From Streptomyces sp. NBC_00708 (GTDB lineage Bacteria > Actinomycetota > Actinomycetes > Streptomycetales > Streptomycetaceae): DNA of 64,000 nt. The stretch spans positions 4,030,001 to 4,094,000 of the forward strand of contig CP108997.1 in assembly GCA_036226585.1 (NCBI GenBank), given 5' to 3'. This document shows positions 47,747-55,762 of the stretch, piece by piece. A program made the position numbers and the translations under genes. Numbering within the stretch: the stretch's first letter is position 1; every line of letters starts with the position of its first letter. The notes beneath the pieces were generated by a model. That model did not search any database and was not told the DNA's origin. It saw nothing but the letters and a program-made list of their open reading frames with translations.

Positions 47747-49693
47747 ATGATCAAGAGTCTGCTTGTCGCCAACCGTGGCGAGATCGCCTGCCGGATCTTC
47801 CGCACCTGCCGGGCGCTCGGCATCGCCACCGTCGCCGTGTACTCCGACGCGGACGCCGGCGCGCTGCACGTCCGGGAGGCCGACACCGCCGTACGGCTGC
47901 CGGGCGCGGCCCCCGCCGATACGTATCTGCGCGGCGATCTCGTCGTGGCCGCCGCGCTGGCGGCCGGGGCGGACGCCGTGCACCCGGGATACGGCTTCCT
48001 CTCCGAGAACGCGGACTTCGCCGCCGCCGTGCAGGACGCCGGGCTGCGGTGGATCGGCCCGCCGGTCAAGGCCATCGAGCTGATGGCGTCCAAGACCCGC
48101 GCCAAGGAGCTGATGGCCGCCGCCGGGGTGCCGCTCCTCGCGCCCGTGGACCCGTCCGCCGCGACCGCCGGTGACCTGCCGCTGCTGCTGAAGGCGGCGG
48201 CCGGCGGCGGCGGGCGCGGGATGCGGATCGTACGGGAACTGGGCGACCTGCCGGGCGAGTTGACCGCCGCCGCGGCCGAGGCGCTGTCCGCGTTCGGGGA
48301 CGGCGAGGTGTTCGCCGAGCCGTACGTGGAGCGCGGCCGGCACGTCGAGGTCCAGGTGATGGCCGACGAGCACGACGGGGTCTGGGCGCTCGGGACCCGC
48401 GACTGCTCGCTCCAGCGGCGGCACCAGAAGGTGATCGAGGAGGCGCCGGCGCCCGGCCTGCCGGACGCGCTGCGGGAGCGGCTGCACGAGGCGGCGGTGG
48501 CCGCCGCCCGTGCCGTGGGCTACCGGGGCGCGGGGACCGTCGAGTTCCTGGTCGCGGCCGACGGGCGGCCGTACTTCCTGGAGATGAACACCCGCCTCCA
48601 GGTCGAACACCCCGTCACCGAGGCGGTGTTCGGGCTCGATCTCGTCGCGCTCCAGCTCCGGACCGCGGAGGGCGAGCCGCTGCCGTCCGCCGAGCCCCCG
48701 CCCCCGGCCGGGCACGCCGTGGAAGCCCGGCTGTACGCGGAGGACCCGGCGCGTGACTGGCAGCCGCAGACCGGAGCACTGCTCTCGCTGGACGTGCCGG
48801 ACGAGCCGGGCGTCCGCCTGGACACCGGGTACACCGGCGGGGACACGATCGGCGTCCACTACGACCCGATGCTCGCCAAGGTCGTCGCCCACGCCCCGAC
48901 CCGGACCGAGGCCGTACGGCTGCTCGCCCGCGCCCTGGAGCGCGCCCGCATCCACGGCCCGGTCACCAACCGCGACCTCCTCGTCCGGTCGTTGCGCCAC
49001 CCGGACTTCGTGGGCGCCCGGCTGGACACGGGGTTCTACGACCGGCACCTGCCGGAGCTGACCGGTGCTCCGGACGCGGCCCCGGCCCGGCTCGCGGCCA
49101 CCGCCGCCGCCCTGGCCGAGTCGGCCCGTCGCGCGGCCACGGGCGGCGTCGCCCGCTTCGGCGCCTGGCGGAATCTGGCGTCGCAACCCCAGATCCGGCG
49201 CTACCGCAGCGAACCAGACGGCGGCGAGCACGAGATCACGTACCGCTCGGGCCGCGACGGGCTGTCCGTCCCCGACGACGGCGTCCACGTCGTGGCCGCC
49301 GCCCCCGGCCGCGTCACGCTGGAGACCGCCGGGGTGACGCGGACCTTCCAGGTGGCCGTCCACGACGGCAGGGCGTACGTGGACACCGCCTCCGGCGCGT
49401 ACACCTTCACGCTCCTGCCCCGCTTCACCGACCCCGCCGACCGCACCGAACCCGGCTCGCTGCTCGCCCCCATGCCCGGCACGGTGGTCCGCCTCGCGGA
49501 CGGCCTCGCGGAGGGGGCCGCCGTCGAGGCCGGGCAGCCGCTGATCTGGCTGGAGGCGATGAAGATGGAGCACCGCATCCTCTCCCCCGCCTCCGGCACC
49601 CTCACCGCCCTGCACGCCGCGCCCGGCCTCCAGGTGGAGGTCGGCGCCCTGCTCGCCGTAGTCACCGACCCCTCTGAGGAGCAGCCCGCATGA
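47747..49693 (+). CDS. Acyl-CoA carboxylase alpha subunit (biotin carboxylase + BCCP)
   Basis: 648 residues. The biotin-carboxylase part opens with 'MIKSLLVANRGEIACRIFRT'. The ATP loop is 'LLKAAAGGGGRGMRIVREL' and the catalytic region 'YFLEMNTRLQVEHPVTEAVF'. The C-terminal biotin carrier ends with 'LIWLEAMKMEHRI', where the Lys is biotinylated. The middle BT-type linker carries 'FGAWRNLASQPQIRRY'. It pairs with the beta subunit just upstream (6-bp gap) and is followed by acyl-CoA dehydrogenase with a 4-bp overlap. It carboxylates biotin with bicarbonate and ATP for the acyl-CoA carboxylase. Confidence 0.95.
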   Translation: MIKSLLVANRGEIACRIFRTCRALGIATVAVYSDADAGALHVREADTAVRLPGAAPADTYLRGDLVVAAALAAGADAVHPGYGFLSENADFAAAVQDAGLRWIGPPVKAIELMASKTRAKELMAAAGVPLLAPVDPSAATAGDLPLLLKAAAGGGGRGMRIVRELGDLPGELTAAAAEALSAFGDGEVFAEPYVERGRHVEVQVMADEHDGVWALGTRDCSLQRRHQKVIEEAPAPGLPDALRERLHEAAVAAARAVGYRGAGTVEFLVAADGRPYFLEMNTRLQVEHPVTEAVFGLDLVALQLRTAEGEPLPSAEPPPPAGHAVEARLYAEDPARDWQPQTGALLSLDVPDEPGVRLDTGYTGGDTIGVHYDPMLAKVVAHAPTRTEAVRLLARALERARIHGPVTNRDLLVRSLRHPDFVGARLDTGFYDRHLPELTGAPDAAPARLAATAAALAESARRAATGGVARFGAWRNLASQPQIRRYRSEPDGGEHEITYRSGRDGLSVPDDGVHVVAAAPGRVTLETAGVTRTFQVAVHDGRAYVDTASGAYTFTLLPRFTDPADRTEPGSLLAPMPGTVVRLADGLAEGAAVEAGQPLIWLEAMKMEHRILSPASGTLTALHAAPGLQVEVGALLAVVTDPSEEQPA

Positions 49694-50850
49694 GCACCGT
49701 CCTCGAAACCGAAGAGCACCAGGCCCTGCGCGCCGCCGTCGCCGCCCTCGGGAAGCGCTACGGCCGGGAGTACATGCAGTCCCTCGTCAGCGAGGGCGCC
49801 CACCCCCGCGAGCTGTGGGCGGAGGCCGCGAAGGCGGGCTTCCTCGGCGTGAACCTCCCCGAGGAGTACGGCGGCGGGGGCGCCGGTATGGCGGAACTGT
49901 CCATCGTCCTGGAGGAGTTGGGCGCGTCCGGCTCCCCGCTCCTCATGATGATCGTCTCGCCCGCCATCTGCGGCACGGTGATCGCCCGCTTCGGCACCGA
50001 GGAGCAGAAGCGGCAGTGGCTCCCGGGCCTCGCCGACGGCTCCCTCACGATGGCGTTCGGCATCACCGAGCCGGACGCCGGCTCCAACTCGCACCGCATC
50101 ACCACGACCGCCCGCCGGGATGGCGGGGACTGGCTGCTCACCGGCCGCAAGGTCTTCGTGTCGGGCGTCGACATCGCGGACGCCACGCTGATCGTCGGCC
50201 GCACCGAGGACGCGAGGACCGGCAAGCTCAAGGCCTGCCTGTTCATCGTCCCGCGCGAGACGCCCGGCTTCCAGCGGAACCGGATCGACATGGAGGTCCA
50301 CGCCCCGGAGAAGCAGTTCGAACTTGTCCTGGATGACGTGCGGCTGCCGGCCGAGGCGCTGGTGGGCGATGAGGACGCGGGGCTGCTCCAGCTCTTCGCC
50401 GGCCTCAACCCGGAACGCATCATGACCGCCGCCTTCGGCATCGGCATGGGCCGTTACGCGCTGGGCCGGGCGGTCGACTACGCGAAGACGCGCCAGGTCT
50501 GGAAGGAGCCCATCGGCGCCCACCAGGCCATCGCCCACCCGCTGGCCCAGGCCCACATCGAACTCGAGCTCGCCCGCCTGATGATGCAGAAGGCCGCCCG
50601 CCTGTACGACGCGGGCGACGACTTCGGCGCGGGCGAGGCGGCGAACATGGCGAAGTACGCGGCGGGCGAGGCGTGCGTGAAGGCGGTGGACCAGGCGGTG
50701 CACACGCTGGGCGGCAACGGCCTGACGCGCGAGTACGGGCTCGCCTCCCTGATCACGGGCGCCCGCGTGGCCCGGATCGCGCCGGTCAGCCGGGAAATGA
50801 TCCTGAACTACATATCCCACCAGACCCTGGGTCTCCCCAAGTCGTACTGA
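49690..50850 (+). CDS. Acyl-CoA dehydrogenase
   Basis: 386 residues from ATG 49690 (ATGA overlap). Family landmarks are 'GFLGVNLPEEYGGGGAGMAE', 'MAFGITEPDAGSNSHRITTT' (FAD and substrate loop), 'WLLTGRKVFVSGVDIADATL', 'ALGRAVDYAKTRQVWKEPIG', 'AVHTLGGNGLTREYGLASLI' and the typical closing 'EMILNYISHQTLGLPKSY'. It oxidises acyl-CoA to enoyl-CoA with FAD and passes electrons to ETF. The catalytic Glu position in the 'GGNGLTREYG' region appears conserved. As the last gene of the operon it would make the unsaturated acyl-CoA used by the carboxylase. A hairpin follows 17 bp after the stop. Confidence 0.95.
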   Translation: MSTVLETEEHQALRAAVAALGKRYGREYMQSLVSEGAHPRELWAEAAKAGFLGVNLPEEYGGGGAGMAELSIVLEELGASGSPLLMMIVSPAICGTVIARFGTEEQKRQWLPGLADGSLTMAFGITEPDAGSNSHRITTTARRDGGDWLLTGRKVFVSGVDIADATLIVGRTEDARTGKLKACLFIVPRETPGFQRNRIDMEVHAPEKQFELVLDDVRLPAEALVGDEDAGLLQLFAGLNPERIMTAAFGIGMGRYALGRAVDYAKTRQVWKEPIGAHQAIAHPLAQAHIELELARLMMQKAARLYDAGDDFGAGEAANMAKYAAGEACVKAVDQAVHTLGGNGLTREYGLASLITGARVARIAPVSREMILNYISHQTLGLPKSY

Positions 50851-50866
50851 GCGGCCCACTGTTGTA

Positions 50867-50893
50867 AGGGCGGCGGCACTCCGCCGCCGCCCT
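50867..50893 (+). terminator. Hairpin after the acyl-CoA dehydrogenase gene
   Basis: AGGGCGGCGG (50867-50876) pairs with CCGCCGCCCT (50884-50893), a 10-bp stem with a 7-nt loop, 36 bp before the acyl-CoA ligase start. It may partly separate the ligase from the operon. Confidence 0.65.
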
Positions 50894-50928
50894 CGGCTCC
50901 GTACCGCACCGAAGGGACCGACCCCGCC

Positions 50929-52518
50929 ATGGCGCACGTGTTCCGCAGCGACTACCCCGACGTCCAGCCCCTCGACCTCGCCATCCACGACGCGGTGCTC
51001 GGGCACGCCACCGAGCGGTTCGGGGAGACCGTCGCCCTGATCGACGGCACCGACGACAGCAGCCGCCTCACCTACGCGCAGCTCGACGCCTTCCACCGCA
51101 GGATCGCCGCCGGCCTCGCCGCCGCCGGTGTGGCCAAGGGCGACGTGCTCGCCCTGCACAGCCCGAACACCATCGCGTACCCGGCCGTCTTCCACGCCGC
51201 GACCCGGGCCGGCGCCACGGTCACGACCGTGCACCCGCTGGCCACGGCCGAGGAGTTCGCCAAGCAGCTCAGCGACTCCTCCACGCGCTGGATCGTCACG
51301 GTGTCCCCGCTGCTCGCGGTCGCCCGCCGGGCCGCCGAACTCGTGGGCGGCATCGAGGAGATCTTCGTCTGCGACCACGCGGAGGGCCACGCGTCGATCC
51401 TGGACATGCTCACCACGACCGCCCCGGAACCGATGGTGACCGTCGACCCGGCACAGGACGTCGCGGCGCTCCCGTACTCCTCCGGCACCACCGGCGCCCC
51501 GAAGGGCGTCATGCTCACGCACCGCTCGATGGCGACGAACCTGGAGCAGCTGAGCCCGTTCGTGCCGCTGGGCGAGGGCCACCGCATCCTGGCGGTCCTC
51601 CCCTTCTTCCACATCTACGGCCTCACGGCCCTGATGAACGCCCCGCTGCGCACCGGGGCCACGGTCGTCGTCCTGCCGCGCTTCGACCTGGCGCAGTTCC
51701 TGGCGGCGATCGAGACGCACCGCATCAACGGCCTGTACGTGGCCCCGCCGATCGTCCTGGCCCTCGCCAAGCACCCGGTGGTCGACCGCTACGACCTGTC
51801 CTCGCTGGAGTACATCGTCAGCGCCGCCGCCCCGCTGGACGCGGACCTGGCCACGGCATGCTCCCGCCGCCTCGGCCTGCCCCCGGTCCGTCAGGCGTAC
51901 GGGATGACGGAACTGTCCCCCGGCACCCACGTCGTCCCGCTCGCCGCCGAGAACCCGCCGCCGGGGGCGGTCGGCACGCTGCTCCCGAACACGGAGATGC
52001 GGATCGTGTCCCTGGACGACCCGTCCCGCGACGCCCCGGCGGACGAGCCCGGCGAGATCCTGATCCGGGGCCCCCAGGTCATGAAGGGCTACCTGGGCCG
52101 CCCCGACGCCACCGCCGCGATGATCGACCCCGACGGCTGGCTCCACACCGGCGACATCGGCCGCACCGACGAGGACGGCTGGCTCTTCGTCGTCGACCGC
52201 GTCAAGGAACTCATCAAGTACAAGGGCTACCAGGTGGCCCCCGCCGAGCTGGAAGCGCTGCTCCTCGCCCACGCCTCGATCGCGGACGCGGCGGTGATCG
52301 GCGCACACGACCCCGACGGCAACGAATTCCCGAAGGCCTACGTGGTCCGCACCCCGGACACGGCCCTGACGGCGGACGCCCTGATGACGTGGGTGGCGGA
52401 GCGGGTGGCCCCGTACAAGAAGATCCGGGAGGTCGAATTCATCGAAACGGTGCCCCGGGCGGCATCGGGCAAGATCCTCCGCCGGGAGCTGCGGGACCGG
52501 GAGGCGGGGCGGAAGTGA
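50929..52518 (+). CDS. Acyl-CoA synthetase of 4-coumarate:CoA ligase type
   Basis: 529 residues from ATG 50929, with GAAGGGA upstream. The AMP-binding enzyme motifs are complete: P-loop 'LPYSSGTTGAPKGVMLTHRS', 'QAYGMTELSPGTHV', 'GWLHTGDIGRTDEDGWLFVV', hinge 'DRVKELIKYKGYQVAPAELE' and the catalytic Lys in 'PRAASGKILRRELR'. The subgroup is 4-coumarate:CoA ligase-like, which in actinobacteria activates aromatic or branched fatty acids. Its place right after the carboxylase/dehydrogenase operon suggests it feeds acyl-CoA into that pathway. The stop overlaps the next gene's GTG (GTGA). Confidence 0.94.
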   Translation: MAHVFRSDYPDVQPLDLAIHDAVLGHATERFGETVALIDGTDDSSRLTYAQLDAFHRRIAAGLAAAGVAKGDVLALHSPNTIAYPAVFHAATRAGATVTTVHPLATAEEFAKQLSDSSTRWIVTVSPLLAVARRAAELVGGIEEIFVCDHAEGHASILDMLTTTAPEPMVTVDPAQDVAALPYSSGTTGAPKGVMLTHRSMATNLEQLSPFVPLGEGHRILAVLPFFHIYGLTALMNAPLRTGATVVVLPRFDLAQFLAAIETHRINGLYVAPPIVLALAKHPVVDRYDLSSLEYIVSAAAPLDADLATACSRRLGLPPVRQAYGMTELSPGTHVVPLAAENPPPGAVGTLLPNTEMRIVSLDDPSRDAPADEPGEILIRGPQVMKGYLGRPDATAAMIDPDGWLHTGDIGRTDEDGWLFVVDRVKELIKYKGYQVAPAELEALLLAHASIADAAVIGAHDPDGNEFPKAYVVRTPDTALTADALMTWVAERVAPYKKIREVEFIETVPRAASGKILRRELRDREAGRK

Positions 52519-53036
52519 GGGCCCGGTCCACCCCCAGGGGCCCGGAACCCAGCGCCGTGATCGCGGTGACCGGGCACAGGGACCTCACCGGCGGGAGCGT
52601 GCCGCTGGTGCGGGAAGCGCTCGTTGCGCTGCTCGGCGTGTACGCCGGAGAGGGGCTGACCGGGGTCTCCTGCGTCGCGGAGGGGGCCGACGCGTTGTTC
52701 GCCGATGTCGTGCTGGACGTCGGTGGCCGGCTGGTCGTCGTCGTACCGGCGCGGGACTATCGGGAGGTCCAGGCCGAGGCGGGCCGCGAGGGGGAGTTCG
52801 ACCGCCTTCGCCGGGCCGCCGCCGAGGTGGTCGTGATGCCGTACGCCGAGGCGGACGGGGAAGCGTACGCAGCCGCGAACCGTGAACTGTTCCGCCGGGC
52901 GGACCGGCTCGTCGCCGTCTGGGACGGGCGGCCGGGCAACGGCCGGGGCGGTACGGCCGACGCCGTGGCCGAGGCCGGGGAGCGGGGGCTGCCGGTCGAG
53001 GTCGTCTGGCCCGACGGGGCCGCTCGGCTGGGCTGA
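52515..53036 (+). CDS. SLOG-like nucleotide-binding protein
   Basis: 173 residues from GTG 52515 (GTGA overlap); GTG 52557 would start right at the fold. The Rossmann-like core is 'VIAVTGHRDLTGGSVPLVRE', 'LLGVYAGEGLTGVSCVAEGA', 'RLVVVVPARDYREVQAEAGR' and 'RADRLVAVWDGRPGNGRGGT'. The 'TGHRDL' and 'AEGADxxFA' pattern is that of SLOG/DprA-related proteins, which bind nucleotides or nucleotide-derived ligands. No known effector domain is attached. It is translationally coupled to the acyl-CoA ligase gene, but no functional link is evident. Confidence 0.65.
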   Translation: MRARSTPRGPEPSAVIAVTGHRDLTGGSVPLVREALVALLGVYAGEGLTGVSCVAEGADALFADVVLDVGGRLVVVVPARDYREVQAEAGREGEFDRLRRAAAEVVVMPYAEADGEAYAAANRELFRRADRLVAVWDGRPGNGRGGTADAVAEAGERGLPVEVVWPDGAARLG

Positions 53037-53054
53037 AACGCCGCCGGGCAGGCC

Positions 53055-53486
53055 CTAGAGCTCGTAGTCCCGGGCCAGGTCGTCCCAGCGCAGGTCGCGC
53101 AGCGCGGGGTCGGCGTCTTCGCCCGAGGGGACGTCCAGGGCGCTCTGGAACCAGACGACGGCGAGAGCCGAGCGGTGCAGGACCGGGTCCAGGGCGGGGT
53201 CGACCGCGGTCGAGCGGAAGAGGCCGACGCAGGCCACGGGAGGCAGCACCTCGACGGGGCCGAAGGCGCCGGCGGTCCCGTCCGGGTGGTCGAGGCGCGG
53301 CGGTACCAGATGGACCGGCGTCGAGGGGAACGCCTTCCCCGCCTGGTGTCGCAGCCCGCGCGTCTTCATGTCGTTGACGGGCTTGCACGGGTAGCCCTCC
53401 AGGAACCCGGCGTACGTCGAGGACATGCGTATCTCGGTGAGCTCGACCGAACGGCCCGACGAGAGAACGATGCGACTCAGCGACAT
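53055..53486 (-). CDS. Hypothetical protein (143 aa)
   Basis: 143 residues. 'RIVLSSGRSVELTEIRMSST' opens the protein and 'YPCKPVNDMKTRGLRH' follows. 'LDHPDGTAGAFGPVEVLPPV', 'CVGLFRSTAVDPALDPVLHR' and 'SALAVVWFQSALDVPSGEDA' are the other distinctive parts. No domain is recognised; the protein is soluble, with mixed beta content. Related uncharacterised proteins are familiar from Streptomyces. It converges with the SLOG gene (18-bp gap) and diverges from the GNAT gene. The codon bias is normal, so it is likely a real gene of unknown role. Confidence 0.6.
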   Translation of the reverse strand: MSLSRIVLSSGRSVELTEIRMSSTYAGFLEGYPCKPVNDMKTRGLRHQAGKAFPSTPVHLVPPRLDHPDGTAGAFGPVEVLPPVACVGLFRSTAVDPALDPVLHRSALAVVWFQSALDVPSGEDADPALRDLRWDDLARDYEL

Positions 53487-53566
53487 GCGGACACTCTAGG
53501 CCGCCCCTTGCCGGGGGCGGGAAAAATCGGTGCCCGGCTGCCGGACCCCGTCAATACAGTGCACCC

Positions 53567-54124
53567 ATGGACATGGGGATCACGTACGAACGCTTCGAGC
53601 CTGCCCACGCGGACGAGCTGGTCGCCTTTCTCTCCGGAGACACCTGGCCGTTCCACGGGCGCGACGTCGTGGAGCCGGACGAGGCCCGGCGGTGGATCGA
53701 CGAGGGCCGGTTCGGGGGCGACGACAACCGGTCGTTCTGGGTCACGCGGGCCGGCGAACGCGTCGGCTTCGTACGCCTGATGGACCTGTGCGACAACGCG
53801 CCCCTCTTCGACCTGCGTATCCCCGCGGAGCGCCGGGGGCGCGGCCTCGGAGCGCAGACCCTGACCTGGCTCACGCGGTACGTGTTCGACGAGTTCCCCC
53901 AGGTCCGCCGGGTCGAGGGCAACACGCGGCAGGACAACACGGCGATGCGGCGTACGTTCCGGAGGTGCGGATACGTGCAGGAGGCGCATTACCGCGAGGC
54001 GTGGCCGGCCGCCGACGGCACGGTCCACGACGCCGTGGGGTACGCGATTCTGCGCCGCGACTGGGAAGCGGGCACCACGACGACGGTCCCGGTCTGGAAC
54101 GACGAGCGCGTCGCGGGGCGTTGA
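53567..54124 (+). CDS. GNAT-family N-acetyltransferase
   Basis: 185 residues. The GNAT core is clear: 'YERFEPAHADELVAFLSGDT', 'FWVTRAGERVGFVRLMDLCD', acetyl-CoA loop 'IPAERRGRGLGAQTLTWLTR' (RxxGxG) and 'VEGNTRQDNTAMRRTFRRCG', the common end of motif B. The family acetylates amino groups of proteins or small molecules. ATG 53567 has no ribosome site. A TACAGT -10 box (53555-53560) ends 6 nt upstream, so the mRNA is probably leaderless. The acceptor is unknown. The APH gene follows 65 bp later on the same strand. Confidence 0.9.
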   Translation: MDMGITYERFEPAHADELVAFLSGDTWPFHGRDVVEPDEARRWIDEGRFGGDDNRSFWVTRAGERVGFVRLMDLCDNAPLFDLRIPAERRGRGLGAQTLTWLTRYVFDEFPQVRRVEGNTRQDNTAMRRTFRRCGYVQEAHYREAWPAADGTVHDAVGYAILRRDWEAGTTTTVPVWNDERVAGR

Positions 54125-54189
54125 CGGACCCGCACACAGGGGTTCAAACCCGGTGCGACCGGCGGCCGTTACCGGCAAGACTGGACGTC

Positions 54190-54930
54190 ATGGATGAGGT
54201 CGAGGTCGTCGTAGCCCATTCCGAGCGTACGACCCTGCGCGTCGGTGACATGTTCCTGAAGGTGGACGCCGATCAGGCGCGGATCGACGTCGAGGCGGAG
54301 GCGATGGCGCTGGCGCCGGTCCCGACCCCGGCGGTGCTGTGGCGCAAGCCGCATGTGCTCGCCATCGCCGCGCTCCCGGGCACGGCGCTCGGGCGCCTCG
54401 GGGAGCCGTCGCCCGCGTCACCGGCGGCGTGGGCACGGGCGGGGACCGTCATCCGGACACTGCACGAGTCGCCGTTGCCCGCGCGGACCGGGCGGAGCGT
54501 GGACGACTGGGCGGCGGAGCTGGAGCGCGAGTGCGGGCTTCTCCTGGCGCGCGGGATCCTCCCCGCGGACCTGGTCGCCCGCAACCGCCGGGTCGCCGAG
54601 GCCGCGCTCCGCCCGTGGGAGCCGGCGTTCATCCACGGCGACCTCCAGATCACGCACGTGTTCGTCGGCGGCGACGACGAGGTCACCGGCATCATCGACT
54701 GGTCCGAAGCGGCCTGCGGGGACGCCCTGTTCGACCTCGCCACCCTGACGCTCGGCCACGAGGAGCGCCTGGGTGACCTCCTCGCGGGCTACGGCACCGA
54801 CGTCGACCCCGATCTCGTCCGGGGGTGGTGGTCGCTGCGCGCCCTGACCGCGTACCGCTGGCTCACCGAGCACGGCTTCGACCCGGCGGCGCCGGGGTGC
54901 GAGCTGGATGTGCTGAGGGCGGCGATGTGA
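54190..54930 (+). CDS. APH-family phosphotransferase
   Basis: 246 residues from ATG 54190. The aminoglycoside-phosphotransferase signature is 'PAFIHGDLQITHVFVGG' (catalytic Asp; His replaces the usual Asn-like residue in the following strand) and 'VTGIIDWSEAACGDALFDLA' (metal Asp). The N-lobe is short ('SERTTLRVGDMFLKVDADQA' with the ATP Lys). The family phosphorylates antibiotics or small metabolites. The substrate is unknown. An exact 16-bp duplication spans its stop codon. It may be co-transcribed with the GNAT gene. Confidence 0.83.
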   Translation: MDEVEVVVAHSERTTLRVGDMFLKVDADQARIDVEAEAMALAPVPTPAVLWRKPHVLAIAALPGTALGRLGEPSPASPAAWARAGTVIRTLHESPLPARTGRSVDDWAAELERECGLLLARGILPADLVARNRRVAEAALRPWEPAFIHGDLQITHVFVGGDDEVTGIIDWSEAACGDALFDLATLTLGHEERLGDLLAGYGTDVDPDLVRGWWSLRALTAYRWLTEHGFDPAAPGCELDVLRAAM

Positions 54931-54951
54931 CGGGGCGGCGATGTGACGGGG
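54920..54951 (+). repeat. Exact tandem duplication of 16 bp over the APH stop codon
   Basis: CGGCGATGTGACGGGG occurs at 54920-54935 and again at 54936-54951. The first copy contains the TGA stop of the APH gene. It looks like replication slippage and does not change the protein. Confidence 0.9.
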
Positions 54952-55040
54952 CGCGGCGCGGCGGCTTCGCGCCTCGCTGAGGGCGCCGGGGCCCCCGGAC
55001 CGGCCGCCGCCCCCCGTGGTCCGCGGTCCCGGGGAACCGC

Positions 55041-55625
55041 TCAGCCCGCCACCAGCACCGCCAGCAGCCGTGCCATCGCCGGGCGGGGGTCCGGGCCGCC
55101 CGGCCAGGTGGTCATCAGGAGGTGGTGGGCGGTGCCGACGACGGCGAGGGCCACCGTGGGCGGGTCCACGGTCTCCGCCACCCGGCCGCCCTCCTGCTCG
55201 GCCTCCAGGTAGTCCGTGACGGCCTCCTGGATCGCCGTGAAGCCCGGAGCGCCGGCCTCCAGGGCCTCGCGGAAGCGCAGTGCGGCGGCGGGGCGGGTCA
55301 GGGCGAGTCCCGAGATGGCGGGGCCGCCGGAGGCGAACAGGGCGAGGACGACCTCCTCCAGGTTTCCCGCCACCGTGCCCTGCCCGGCGAGCGCCGACAG
55401 GGCCCGCGCCTTCGTGGCCGTACGGGCGAACCGGTCGAGGCAGAGCTCGGCCACGAACTCGTCGAGCCCCGCGAAGTGCGTGTGCAGGAGCCCCTTGGCG
55501 CAGCCCGCCTCGGTCGTGACGGACCGGCTGGTGAGGGCGCCGGGCCCGTCCCTCTCCACGATGCGCTCGGCCGCCGCGAACAGCCGCTCGCGCACGTCCG
55601 GCGTCGCCACTCCGCGCGGTGACAT
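55041..55625 (-). CDS. TetR-family regulator of the divergent methyltransferase
   Basis: 194 residues from ATG 55625. The helix-turn-helix is 'RLFAAAERIVERDGPGALTS', 'RSVTTEAGCAKGLLHTHFAG' and 'LDEFVAELCLDRFAR'. The C-terminal ligand domain is helical and Ala-rich. The divergent methyltransferase gene starts 138 bp away, and two palindromes 21 bp apart in the gap (55699-55733) are the obvious binding sites. The likely circuit is repression of both genes, relieved by an unknown ligand. Confidence 0.9.
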   Translation of the reverse strand: MSPRGVATPDVRERLFAAAERIVERDGPGALTSRSVTTEAGCAKGLLHTHFAGLDEFVAELCLDRFARTATKARALSALAGQGTVAGNLEEVVLALFASGGPAISGLALTRPAAALRFREALEAGAPGFTAIQEAVTDYLEAEQEGGRVAETVDPPTVALAVVGTAHHLLMTTWPGGPDPRPAMARLLAVLVAG

Positions 55626-55698
55626 GGGCCTTCCTTCGTTCCGCTTCCCCCGCCCTCATGGGCGCGACCGCTTCGGATGGTAGCCGGGATTGCCAGTT

Positions 55699-55733
55699 TG
55701 GGCGCTTGCCCATACTGTTTGGGCGTACGCCCA
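55699..55733. promoter_or_regulatory. Two palindromic TetR operators
   Basis: TGGGCGCTTGCCCA (55699-55712) is nearly symmetric, and TGGGCGTACGCCCA (55720-55733) is a perfect 14-bp palindrome. Their centres are 21 bp apart, two helical turns, so two dimers could bind on one face. They lie between the TetR gene and the methyltransferase gene. Confidence 0.8.
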
Positions 55734-55762
55734 TTCTCTGTCGTCCACCCCAGGGGGAACTC

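Noticed and set aside
45644..49615. A 1323-residue open frame on the minus strand
   Set aside because: It is a GC-bias shadow of the carboxylase subunits, Arg/Gly-rich with no domain.
54139..54152. GGGGTTCAAACCCG resembles a tRNA T-arm
   Set aside because: No matching acceptor, D or anticodon stem is found around it.
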